A DNA stretch of 64,000 bases from Asterias amurensis (GCF_032118995.1 NC_092660.1:21122001-21186000); one strand, 5' to 3'. Shown: positions 43,101 through 52,519, counted from the stretch's first letter. Numbers and translations: made by a program. The notes: a model not told the origin generated them from the letters alone.

Positions 43101-45861
43101 TAACTCTGATGTTCATAGCACTGATACCACCTTGCTTCTACTCACCATTTTGTGAGCTGTATTCTCAAGTAATGTCATGGTAGGATTAAAAAAAACCTAT
43201 CTGATAACTCTGATGTTCATAGCACTAATGATACCACCTTGCTTCTACGCACCATCTTGTGAGCTGTATTCTCAAGTAGTGTCATGGGTGGGATTAAAAC
43301 CCCCACTCTGGTAACTCTGATGTTCATAGCACTGAAACCACCTTGCTTCTACTCACCATCTTGTGAGCTGTATTCTCAAGTAGTGTCATGGGGGGATTGA
43401 TAAACTCAATTTACAGGTGTTTTTTGCACTGAAACCACCTTGCTTCTACTCACCATCTTATGAGGGGTATTCTGAAGTATCATATGGGTGGGATTGATAA
43501 ACTCAACTTATTTCTTGCACTGATACCGCCTTGCCTACTACTCACCACCTTTGAGTTAATCTCAAGTAGTGTCATGGGTGGTCTGGCATGATAATAAACT
43601 CAACCTACTGGCGTTTCTTGCACTGAAACCACCTTAGCCTACTACTCACCAACTTGTGAGGTATTCTCCGTCTTCTTATCCAGCTTAGCTTGGCTGGTCA
43701 GAGTCAAAATCTCCTCTCTCAATGTATTGTTTTGGAGAACTAAATCCTGATGTTTCTGAAATGATAGTATTTTGAAATAAATTAATCCTCTCATCGAATT
43801 ATACATTTTAAATAATATAATTAATAATCTTTTCAAAAAATATAATCTTTAATTCTAAAAAGAGGTTTGTATGCCCATGGCAACCCCACTATTACCAATA
43901 CTCACCCTTAATATCGATATTGCATTTCTAAAGGCTTCCTATTCGGGATATGGGTCGCAGAATGTTTTTTTAACTTTTGTTTAATTGTACTTCTAAGTTC
44001 TTTCTTGCTGTAAAAAATGAAAATCACACTTCAATTCATTTTAACAACAGTCAACATTAATATTTTATAAACTGGATAAACCTGTAGGTTTTGTTCACAG
44101 AAAACCATTGTGAAACATGGTCAGTTGAGTAACTAACTTATATTTATAACATTTTAACAATATTATTTGAGTTACTTATACTATAGGGTATTAGTACGAG
44201 ATGTCCTCACTGCATGATGTGGGCGCTTACTATCACGATTCCCCTCTTACATGTAAGCGCCGAATTTCTGCGCTAGCCTTGGAAGCCTAGAATGCCTAGT
44301 AACTGGAAGTATGCACGCGCATAAGCCAAAATTGCCGCTAACCCATGAAATACGCTTGCCGTAAGCACAGAATTCCCTGCTTCCGTAAGCGCCGATTGTA
44401 CAGTAACCAGAGCCATTAAGTTGGGCACAGGTGTATTGCGGCTGGATCCATTAAGTTATTCCATGTTATTTACAAATTTGAAAATAAGCCCGACCCGAGA
44501 GTGCGCTGTTCGTGACGTCAATCAAGGGGGGATGAATCGCATGCAGTGCCAACCCAAGATAGCGACGCTTGGCGCAAGTTAAAAACATGCCCTCAAAGTT
44601 GAAACAATTTTGTTTACGTTAGGCAAATGCTCCTTTAGGTTTGTTACCTCTTTCAGGTACCTTCTTCGACTTCCCCACTAGCTTGAAAAATTGTTGGGAT
44701 GGCGTCATGTTTCAGAAAAGAACTTTTCTCTTCATGTCAAAATGTGTAGTGTATGCCGGATTCTCTAAACACGACGGCTAGAAGTGTTTGCTGCACAACG
44801 CTGGAAAAGGCTTTAGTTGTTTTGCTGCATCCAGCAGCAATTAATACACCTGGTCGTCATTGCCGGTAAAATGCATGAAAAAAACTTTTTTCGAAACGTA
44901 CAAACTTAGGACTAGAACTTGATTGTATTTGCATTTGTGTGTTTGATGTTCGATCGAGGCAAAGTCTTTCTCGATTGACGTCACAAAAGGAGTAGGCGGA
45001 GTCACCCCCCACACAACTTTTTTTTTTTTTTTTTTTTTTTAACATATTAATCGTTAAAAACAGTCCCTAAAAAAATAGTTTATTGTTCAGAAACACTCTA
45101 ATGTTTGAAGAAAAACAATTCTATTTCCAGGTGACTTTAATTGTTTATTCATATTCCACTCATCAAAACAAGCTTTATTTTGACAAAATACAACTTCCAG
45201 GTGACTTTTAGTATACGAGGTCACAAGGAGGGAATAAACTGCCAGGACCCCATACCCTGCGTAAGTTGTGTAATGTAAAGGCTGATTATGACATGACTAG
45301 AGACAATAGAGACAGTGTTTGAGTGGAAGTCACTTGAATGAAAGGAGAAGACACTAAGACAGGCCGTCAGTCTGTCAATGCTCTACAAGATACAGCACAA
45401 CCAATGGCACCATCAATGCCTCCCATCATGTTCACCCGTTACCTGTCTCCAAATAACCAATGATCCCTCCAACAACAGATCATAACCCTTGTAAACTCCT
45501 GACCACCAGTATCACATGATCACTATATATAATATAGCTGCACTCGGCTTTATGAAAGTTCCTTCAACAGTCAACTCTGGAACCTGTTCCCAGTTATGGT
45601 GTTGGCCGCCCCTACCTTATCAGAGGCCATCAGTTAGGGGAGGAGTTGCATCAATCAATGCAAGTCTATTAATTATTATTTATAGACTAGGCCTACCCGC
45701 ACTTTTTAGGCTTTAGTTACTATATAACTTAATAAGCAGCAGCCCAGTTTTTACTTGCACTTTGTATTTGTCTCTTTACTTACCCCGTACCAAGTCGTGA
45801 AATCTTTGGAAAGCAAATTGAGGTCTACCTGCCTACTTAGTCTACGTGAACTTGTATCCAT
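34000..45861 (-). CDS. Coiled-coil protein, CCDC152-like, complete eight-exon gene
   Basis: Minus-strand exons 45861-45784, 43755-43650, 41444-41376, 39186-39122, 35989-35887, 35283-35156, 34672-34577 and 34122-34000 join in phase to 768 nt, giving 255 residues, about the length of vertebrate CCDC152. Diagnostic stretches are VDLNLLSKDFTTW near the N-terminus, ENKQLKETIQRIKE, IVKLRLEYDAKLLKLQ, and a tail with HLKQTVNDLKRKLS ending GGKRKL. These follow the order and spacing of CCDC152 as I remember it. The protein is almost entirely predicted coiled coil, with no signal peptide, membrane segment or catalytic motif. Its cellular role is poorly known. Introns 2 and 3 contain tandem arrays derived from the neighbouring exon ends, and intron 4 has two further arrays. 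An AGAGGGCGCC motif lies about 150 bp upstream of the ATG. Confidence 0.8.
34577..34672 (-). CDS. CCDC152-like exon 7
   Basis: Acceptor TTGTTTTACAG, donor GTGAGA. 32 codons in phase 0 (YDAKLLKLQ then HIFRE). Intron 6, just upstream, holds a full TTAA-type foldback element at 34710-35096. Confidence 0.82.
34710..35096. mobile_element. Full foldback element, family B, in CCDC152-like intron 6
   Basis: It is a close copy of 29472-29862 from TTAAAGGCAGTAGACACTAT to GGAGTGTCCACTGACTTTATA. It fills most of intron 6. Confidence 0.82.
35156..35283 (-). CDS. CCDC152-like exon 6
   Basis: The acceptor ends TTTCCTCAG; the donor is GTATAA. It encodes a Lys/Glu-rich coiled coil ending in GIVKLRLE, one of the best-conserved parts of the family. 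Confidence 0.82.
35887..35989 (-). CDS. CCDC152-like exon 5
   Basis: The acceptor is GATATTTATAG and the donor is a GTCAGA-type site after ATGCTAA. 34 codons plus one base (ECKETITTVERQLEEV onward). The phase fits exon 6, whose acceptor leaves AG to complete a Lys codon. Confidence 0.78.
35990..37084. other. CCDC152-like intron 4, part next to exon 5
   Basis: An imperfect direct repeat (TTTGCTGGTAACTTTACTCTGGTAGGCA at about 36473 against about 36676) and unsupported short ORFs. No exon is recognised. Confidence 0.45.
37085..37331. mobile_element. Foldback element, family C, in CCDC152-like intron 4
   Basis: The arms are GGGCCCAATTTCATAGAGCT and AGCTCTATGAAATTGGCCCC, each followed by paired copies of TTGCTTAAGC. 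About 245 bp, non-coding. Fragments with the same AATTTCATAAAGCTGCTT motif occur near 18010 and 28595. Confidence 0.8.
37332..38353. other. CCDC152-like intron 4, middle part
   Basis: Mixed composition, with a GC-rich patch (GTCGCGACGCGTCGCCTCCT) near 37830. Short ORFs have no support. Confidence 0.45.
38354..38620. repeat. Minisatellite, about six units of 42 bp, in CCDC152-like intron 4
   Basis: The unit is TATGTGCGCACACGTATGCA followed by ATGTCGTGAAACAATTCGCGAA. The first part is a long alternating purine-pyrimidine tract. Both strands stay open in several frames through the array. Confidence 0.9.
38884..39055. repeat. Minisatellite, about 12 units of 14 bp, in CCDC152-like intron 4
   Basis: The unit is TAGTCGCCCAAGCT, almost invariant. 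It ends about 65 bp from exon 4. Confidence 0.92.
39122..39186 (-). CDS. CCDC152-like exon 4
   Basis: The acceptor ends TTGACAG; the donor is GTACAT. It encodes ENKQLKETIQRIKEDIDAVKE with clear heptad spacing. Confidence 0.8.
39311..39333 (+). repeat. G-run, possible G-quadruplex
   Basis: Fifteen G followed by AT and six G, in intron 3 of the CCDC152-like gene. It is on the non-template strand relative to plus, so the gene transcript has the C-run. Confidence 0.7.
39606..41375 (-). repeat. Minisatellite of about 25 exon-3-derived units (70/73 bp), CCDC152-like intron 3
   Basis: Each unit, read on the gene strand, holds the last 49 or 52 bp of exon 3 (ATATCTGGCCTTCAGGACAG to AATCTAGAAG), its donor GTCAGTA, and about 20 bp of intron ending TTACTTCTTAG. 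Units of 70 bp and 73 bp (an extra in-frame AAT codon) mostly alternate, giving a 143-bp higher-order period. The array runs straight into the real exon 3. Confidence 0.93.
41376..41444 (-). CDS. CCDC152-like exon 3
   Basis: Acceptor GTTATTTTTCAG, donor GTCAGTA. It encodes LNQLREIISCLQDSVTKKC. It is the only unit of the adjacent array with the full exon 5' part (CTGCGTGAG) and a real pyrimidine tract, so it is taken as the functional copy. Confidence 0.8.
42118..43649 (-). repeat. Minisatellite of about 14 units (104 bp) carrying the exon-2 splice donor, CCDC152-like intron 2
   Basis: On the gene strand each unit begins AGAATACAGCTCACAAGATG then GTGAGTAGAAGCAAGGTGGT, echoing the exon 2 end (GAGAATACCTCACAAGTTG) and its donor GTGAGTAGTAGG. 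The unit continues with GTGGGGGTTTTAATCCCACC. Twelve units are close copies; the two nearest exon 2 are diverged. Confidence 0.9.
43650..43755 (-). CDS. CCDC152-like exon 2
   Basis: Acceptor CTATCATTTCAG, donor GTGAGTAG. 35 codons plus one base (KHQDLVLQNNTLREEIL onward). Its last bases plus the donor are the sequence echoed about 14 times in the array that follows in intron 2. Confidence 0.8.
44490..45005. mobile_element. Diverged foldback element related to 24245-24575, in CCDC152-like intron 1
   Basis: The left has GTTCGTGACGTCAATCAAGG, the middle CAGCAATTAATACACCTGGT, and the right TCTCGATTGACGTCACAAAA followed by a T-run at 45017-45039. The interior differs from the first copy. Confidence 0.65.
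45784..45861 (-). CDS. CCDC152-like exon 1 (start codon)
   Basis: ATG at 45861-45859, 26 codons, phase 0, donor GTAAGT. It encodes VDLNLLSKDFTTWYG, which matches the family N-terminus in register with exon 2. Confidence 0.75.
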
Positions 45862-46011
45862 GACTACTTCAAAACGGTTTTAATGACTCAACAAAATTGG
45901 GCAAATTAAATGAATGCAAATGACACCATTTCTGTCAAAACATTGGTTACGTTCAAGTGATTTCGTGCGTGGAGTCATTCGTTGAAAGTTTGGGTAACAA
46001 GAGAGGGCGCC

Positions 46012-46021
46012 AAACATACTG
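46012..46021 (+). promoter_or_regulatory. CTCF-like core AGAGGGCGCC near the CCDC152-like start
   Basis: The context is CAAGAGAGGGCGCCAAAC, about 150 bp upstream of the minus-strand ATG at 45861, so in the promoter region. Motif match only. Confidence 0.4.
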
Positions 46022-46374
46022 CGTGACGGCAACTTCTCGAATGCGTGTGATGGGGGGGAGCTTGCGCACTAATAATGTCCACGTCACTCAATGGGTGCGA
46101 CTCGAAGAGTAGAGCAATAAAGTCTAATTGTTGTTTTAGGAAAAATTATTTTAACTTGTGGATGTTTGAAGTATTATTAAGGTAAGCATTTATTTGGGAT
46201 GGGGAAAACCACAAGGGTTAAAGACACTGGACACTATTGGTAAATTGCCAAAGACCATGTAATTCTGCAAAAAGTAGATTCTGCGCATCCCAAACACTTT
46301 TGAGATAGTAAAACCTTTCCTCCAAAAAGTTCGCAAGGCAAAATTCGCAAAAGGTGCGTTATAAACAGGAGTAT

Positions 46375-46738
46375 TATTAGCTGTTCCAACCGTCCGTCGG
46401 AACAGGTATTGTTTTCGTCGAGATTTTTATTATTTTTATTATTATTAGCTGTTCCGATCCAGTCGGAACAGCTATTGTTTTCGTCGAGATTTTTATTAGC
46501 TGTTCCGACCGTCCGTCGGAACAGGTATTGTTTTCGTCGAGATTTTTATTACTTTTATTATTATAGCTTTTCCGACCGTCCGTCGGAACAGGTATTGTTT
46601 TCGTCGAGATTTTTATTATTAGCTGTTCCGATCCAGTCGGAACAGCTATTGTTTTCGTCGAGATTTTTATTAGCTGTTCCGACCGTCCGTCGGAACAGGT
46701 TTTGTTTTCGTCTAGATTTTTATTGTTTTTATTATTAT
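46375..46738. repeat. Array of six hairpin-bearing units of about 55-65 bp
   Basis: Units alternate between two hairpin types: TTCCGACCGTCCGTCGGAA and GTTCCGATCCAGTCGGAAC. Each is followed by TTGTTTTCGTCGAGATTTTT and ATT repeats. Both strands are open by chance. The array abuts the repeat starting at 46738. Confidence 0.85.
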
Positions 46739-48249
46739 TCTTTGTTTCTCCCCTAAATCCCATAGCGTTTGTACACGTTTTTGTGGCAGCCTAATCTCCT
46801 AAACCATAATACGAAAGTGTGAGTTTAATATACCAAATTGAAGCTTAGAACATAAGCTTAATTCTTATCGTAAAAAAATATTAATTTTTTTAATTAGTAA
46901 GCCGTAATTAGGCTTATGAATATTTAATTAGCAAACCTAGTTAACACCATATCTCAAAAAGTAGATCGCCGATCCTGAAACTTTTTTCAGCTATCCACTA
47001 GTCAGGTCCTATTAATGTGATATCCGACATAAAATTCTGGACGACGTCACCATGACGTCATGTATTGTACGTTGTGTGTCTGTGCACAAACACAATGGCT
47101 CTTGAAGTGTAAACAAACCCATGTTTCGGAAACATGATTTATTCGATTAAAATTAAATTACATGTTGTACACTTCCCAAAACTGCCTTAGATTAAGATAT
47201 ATTTTATTGATGGTCATTTTAAAAGCATCGGAACTTATAGAAACAGTGTAATTATTTTTAAAAACCTGTATTTCCGGGGAAGTTTTTTCAAAGATCATGG
47301 GTACGGCGTAAAACTTGATTTGAATAGTCAAAATTGTAAATTGTTAAAAGTCCTTTTTCCATTTTCGACCGGTGTTATTGCGTTTTTTTGTTCAATATGC
47401 ATAGATTTCTTAAGGTCACTGACTAGCACAAGTCTAAACTTGTTCCCAAAATTTGACAAGCCTGAGCATGGTGCGTCGTGGACCGGGTTCGTTTCAGGCG
47501 ACGAGCGTGGACGACGAAAATAGACCGCCCGGGATTTGGAGTTATTTACGGGTACAGTCACCTTGTTCGCGCCGGGGACCATTTGCCTAAACTAATTCTA
47601 GTATTTCGCGTTACGTTCGGAAATTAGACCGTGACAAACAAAAACTCTTTGACAGGAATACAAAAGCAGAGATTTTATTATGGTGACGTTTCTATGGTGG
47701 TTGAGTGGCTCAGTTTAATAGAGCTGCTTATAATAAACAGGGAAAAATTTTGCTTTACAAAAAGTGCAGAAATTGAGCAGAACATCTGGATTCACAACTT
47801 GAACATGAGGCATGGTTAAGCTGCTTTTGTGTTTAAAAAGCTATTATGTAGTTTGGTCCAGGGCCATCGGCTTTTAAAGGAAAGAATCGCAGTGCTTACG
47901 TAATCAGGGAACTGTGCTTACGCTAAGCGTATTTTACAGCTTAGCAGGGAATGAGTTCTTCACGTCACAGTTCGCATCAAAAAATTTGCTACAGTTGACC
48001 AATTGTGCTCAACTCCTGCGAAACTTTCACTGCGAAAACAGTGACTTAAAAATTTGATTTGCATTCGCAGGAAAAACCGTGCTTTACTTTAGACAAAAGT
48101 AGGCAGGGGCGACTAGTGTGCTTGGTGTTAAAGTCGCGACTACAAATTATTATTTGAGTCGCGACTACTGTTTTTCTCTACTCCTGTTACAATCGTGTCC
48201 ACACATCGACTACAAAATTTGTCCCGACTACCTTTTTGGTGAACCAGTT

Positions 48250-48635
48250 GTGTTGCTTAAATTAATATTGCCCTTGCGGCATGGCTGCACAAATCTTGAG
48301 AACCCGTACTTTATCTCGACAAGTGTCATGTCATAGTTAGGTTTGAAGTGCGGCTAGTCGAGTAGTAAATTTCACTAGTCACACCCATTCGCAACATAAT
48401 TAATATTGCCCTCGCGGCACATAGCGGTACAAATCTTGATGAGAATCCGTATTTTATCTCGACAAGTGTCGTAGTCAGGTTTGAGGTGCGACTAGTCGAG
48501 TAGTAAAATTCACTAGTCACACCCATTCGCAACATAATTAATATTGCCTTTGCGGCACATAGCGGCACAAATCTTGAGAATCTGTATTTTATCTCGACAA
48601 GTGTCGTAGTTAGGTTTGAGGTGCGACTAGTCGAG
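48250..48635. repeat. Tandem repeat of about 150 bp, 2.5 copies, inside copy 1
   Basis: GCGACTAGTCGAGTAGTAAA, ACACCCATTCGCAACATAAT and TATCTCGACAAGTGTC recur. Each copy contains the palindrome CGACTAGTCG. Confidence 0.8.
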
Positions 48636-49069
48636 TCATGATGCGAACTTGCTTAATGAAAAAGATTCAGTGCTCTGCAGAAGAATTTAATTTTGCGCTT
48701 ACGTCAAGCGAAATAGACTGCTTATAGCAGGGATTTCTTTTGTTTGTGTGCTTTCCAAGCTTGCATATTTCACAGCTTAGCAGGGATATTTTTACTTGTG
48801 CGCGGGGAAGCTTTTCATATGTAATCTTTGCTTTGAACTAATTGCACAGATATTTCAGCGCCTGAACAGTAAGCGAAGAATGGTGGTTGTATAATAAATG
48901 GGCAGTTTGGTTGAAGCAGATAGAGCCATAAAACTGGGCCGTGTTCTACAGGGGAAATTGTAGCTTGACATTTTATGACAGTTTTGGGCTTTGCGACGTA
49001 CACATACAAATACAGAGTCGGATACAGACATTACCGTGCACAAATCGTGCAATTGAAACGTCTCATAAG

Positions 49070-49079
49070 AGCGCCCCCT
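49070..49079 (-). promoter_or_regulatory. CTCF core AGGGGGCGCT inside the dispersed repeat, copy 1
   Basis: On the minus strand this is the vertebrate-like CTCF core. The same site is kept in copy 2 at 51548-51557. Confidence 0.4.
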
Positions 49080-49364
49080 ATCGGCAGGAGTAGGAAAATA
49101 AAGGAGTATCCTACAAATTAATTATGTGTTTTTAAACACGTAAAATAATATCAAATGGAAGCTTTAGGATGTTTAGCTTAATTCCTATCATAAAACATAT
49201 TAAAATTCTTTATAAATTAACCACCAGTGACCCTCATTTGCATATTAATTAGGAAATCTTTGCAGCATCATATCTCAAGAACTTCACGGCCGACATTTCA
49301 ACTGTTTGTTCTTAAAGATTGCTTGGGGGTTGGAGATTAATTTGAAAAAAACTGTGACCTCAAG

Positions 49365-49925
49365 TTGACCTCTACCTCCGCGTCAACCGGAAGTGTCACC
49401 ATATCTCAAGAACTATACAGCAGATTTTCAAAATATTTTCAGTTATAAACTCCTTAGGCATAAAATATTAACTTTAAAAAACCGTGACCTCAAGTTGACC
49501 CCTTCTTTCAGGTCAACCGGAAGTGGGACCATATCTCAAGAACTATATAACAGATTATCAATTTTTGTTCAGTTATAGACTCCTTGGGCATTCATGATTA
49601 GTTGAAACAACTTTGACCCCATGTTGACCTTTACTTCCGGGTCAACCGGAAGTGAGCCCATATCTAAAAAAGTAAAAAGCTAATGTTCAAACTTCAGTTA
49701 TAGACTCTAAGGCAATAGATATTAGCTCTTGGAAAACTGTGACCCTATGTTGACCTCTACTTCGGGGTCAACCGGAAGTGGGACTATATATCAAGATCTT
49801 CCCAACCGATTGTTTTCACTTTTTCATTTATAGACTCCTTGGCATTGCAGATTAGTCTTTGGTAGCTGTGGGCCCATTTTGACCTTTACTTGCGGGTCAA
49901 CCGGGAAGTGTGACCTAATATCAAG
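49365..49925. repeat. Degenerate ~115-bp repeats with CCGGAAGTG palindromes, copy 1
   Basis: About five units each carry TTGACCTCTACTTCC then GGTCAACCGGAAGTG, forming ACTTCCGG/CCGGAAGT hairpins, followed by CATATCTCAAGAACTATA. The same block recurs at 51835-52370. Confidence 0.8.
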
Positions 49926-50048
49926 AGCTATACAACTTTTTTGAAACTATTTTTCAGTTATAGATTCCTTGGGCAATGAAGCACATAATCCAAGCAAAAC
50001 ATCACGGAACAGCTTCGTGTTTGTTCACAAACACTTAATGTCTAGTTA

Positions 50049-50087
<39 letters not shown>

Positions 50088-51547
50088 TTTGTTTCTCCCA
50101 AAATCCCATATTGTTTGTACACGTTTTTGTGGCAGCCTAATCTCCTAAACCATATCCCGAAAGAGTGAGTTTATTATACCAAATTGAAGCTTAGAACATA
50201 AGCTTAATTCTTATCGTAAAAAAATATTTAAATTGTTATTTAATAAGCCTTAATTAAGCTTATGAATATTTAATTAGCAAACCGAGTTAACACCATATCT
50301 CAAAAAGTAGACTGCCAATCCTGAAACTTTTTTCAGCTATACACTAGTCAGGTCCTGTTAATGTGATTTCTGACATAAAATTCTGGACGACGTCACAATG
50401 ACGTCATGTATTTCACGTTTTGTGTCTGTGCACAAACACAATGGATCTTGAAGTGTAAACAAACCCAGCTTTCGAAAACATAATTAATTCGATTAAAATT
50501 AAATTACACGTTGTACACTTCCCAAAACTGCTTTAGATTAAATATTATTCATTGATGGTCATTTTAAAAGCATCAGAACTTATAGAAACAGTGTAATTAT
50601 TTTTAAAAACCTGTATTTCCGGGGAAGTTTTTTCAAAGCTCATGGGTACGGCGTAAAACTTGATTTGAATAGTCCAAATTGTAAAACTGTTAACTTGACC
50701 AAGTCCTTATCCCATGTTCGACCGGTGTTATTGCGTTTTTTTATTCAATATACATAGATTTCTTACGGTCACCGACTAGCACAAGTCTAAACTTGTTCCC
50801 CAAATTTGACAAGCCTGAGCATGGTGCGTCGTGGACCGGGTTCATTTCAGGCGACGAGCGTGGACGACGAAAATAGACCGCACGGGATTTGGAATTATTT
50901 ACGGGTAAAGTCACCTTGTTCGCGCCGGGGACCATTTCCCTAAACTAATTCCAGTATTTCGCGTTACGTTCGGAAATTAAACCATGACAAACAAAAACTC
51001 TTTGACAGGAATACAAAAGCAGAGATTTTATTATGCTGACGTTTCTCTGGTGGTTAAGTGGCTCAGTTTTATAGAGCTGCTTATAATAAACAGGCAAAAC
51101 ATTTTGCTTTACAGAATTGCAGAAATTGAGCAGAACACCTGGATTCACAACTTGAACATGAGGCATGGTTAAGCTGCTTTTTGTGTTTAAAAAGCTATTA
51201 TGTAGTTTGGTCCAGGGCCAATGGCTTTTAAAAGAAAGAATCGCAGCGCTTACGTAATCAGGGAATTGTGCTTACGCTAAGCGTATTTAACAGCTTTAGC
51301 AGGAAATGTGTTCTTGAGCGTCACAATTCGCATCAAAAAGTTTGCTACAGTGAACTCCTGCGAAACTTTCACTGCGAAAACAGTGACTTAAAAATTTGAT
51401 TTGCATCCGCAGGAAAAACCGTGCTTTACTTGTGACAAAAGTAGGCAGGGGCGACTAGTGTGCTATAGTGTTAAAGTCGCGACTACAAATTATTATTTGA
51501 GTCGCGACTACTACAGAAATCGTGCAATTGAAATGTCTCATATAAAG

Positions 51548-51557
51548 AGCGCCCCCT
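51548..51557 (-). promoter_or_regulatory. CTCF core AGGGGGCGCT inside the dispersed repeat, copy 2
   Basis: It is the counterpart of 49070-49079, so the site travels with the repeat. Confidence 0.4.
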
Positions 51558-51834
51558 ATCGACAGGAGTAGGAAAACAAAGGAGTATCCTACAAATTAAT
51601 TGTGTTTTTAAACACGTAAAATAATATTAGATGGAAGCTTTAGGATGTTTAGCTTAATTTCTATCATAAAACATAATAAAATTATTTATTAATTAACCAC
51701 CAGTGACCCTCATTTGCATATTAATTAGGAAATCTTTGCAGCATCATATCTCAAGAACTTCACGGCCGACTTTTCAACTGTTTGTTCTTAAAGACTCCTT
51801 GGGGGTTGGAGATTAATTTGAAAAAACTGTGACC

Positions 51835-52370
51835 TCAAGTTGACCTCTACTTCCGCGTCAACCGGAAGTGTCACCATATCTCAAGAACTATACAGCAGAT
51901 TTTCAAAATATTTTCAGTTATAAACTCCTTAGGCATAAAATATTAACTTTAAAAAACCGTGACCTCAAGTTGACCCATACTTCCTGGTCAACCGGAAGTG
52001 GGACCATATCTCAAGAACTATACAACAGATTATCAATTTTTGTTCAGTTATAGACTCCTTGGGCATTCAAGATTAGTTTGAAACAACTTTGACCCCATGT
52101 TGACCTTTACTTCCGGGTCAACCGAAAGTGAGCCCATATCTAAAAAAGTGCAAAGCTAATGTTCAAACTTCAGTTATAGACTCTAAGGCAATAATAATTA
52201 GCTCTTGGAAAACTGTGACCCCAAGTTGACCTCTACTTCTGGGTCAACTGGAAGTGGGACTATATATCAAGATCTACACAACCGATTTTATAGACTCCTT
52301 GGCATTGCAGATTAATCTTTGGTAGCTGTGGGCCCATGTTGACCTTTACTTACGGGTCAACTGGGAAGTA
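51835..52370. repeat. Degenerate ~115-bp repeats with CCGGAAGTG palindromes, copy 2
   Basis: It is the counterpart of 49365-49925 in the second long repeat. Several palindromes have drifted (ACCGAAAGTG, ACTGGAAGTG). Confidence 0.78.
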
Positions 52371-52519
52371 AGACTTTATAACATGAGCTATACAACTTTT
52401 TGAAACCCTTTTCAGTTATATATTCCTTGGGCAATGAAGCACATAATCCAAGCAAAACAACACGGAACAGCTTCGTGTTTGTTCACAAACACTTAATGTC
52501 TAGTTGTTATTATTATTAT

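Larger units (their letters stand above)
46738..50041. mobile_element. Dispersed repeat, copy 1 (about 3.3 kb)
   Basis: It starts TTCTTTGTTTCTCCCCTAAA and ends CACAAACACTTAATGTCTAG, matching copy 2 (50080-52505) nearly end to end. Relative to copy 2 it carries about 840 bp extra (48170-49040), which includes a roughly 150-bp unit repeated 2-3 times. The 3' end has a GTGTTTG-TTCA-CAAACAC hairpin about 8 nt before CTAG, and ATT repeats lie on both sides. No transposase, helicase or RT is visible. Confidence 0.75.
50080..52505. mobile_element. Dispersed repeat, copy 2 (about 2.4 kb)
   Basis: It is the second copy of the same repeat in direct orientation, separated from copy 1 only by an ATT microsatellite. 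It lacks the 840-bp block. The end TAATGTCTAG is again followed by TTATTATT-like sequence. Short ORFs such as 50984-51172 recur in both copies, but with changes typical of non-coding drift. Confidence 0.75.

Noticed and set aside
43905-44012. Possible extra CCDC152-like exon on the minus strand (acceptor TTTTTTACAG, donor GTGAGT, frame KELRSTIKQKLKKH)
   Set aside because: The only open frame meets TAA immediately before the donor, and exons 1 and 2 already join in phase with the family's spacing. It may be an unused or decayed exon.
46377-46763. Overlapping ORFs of 115-128 codons on both strands
   Set aside because: They come from the hairpin array; the repeating low-complexity peptides have no support as genes.
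47320-47523. 67-codon ORF and its relatives at 47631-47819, 50741-50935 and 50984-51172, present in both long repeats
   Set aside because: The two copies differ by changes that include frame and stop differences, with no sign of protein-level constraint.
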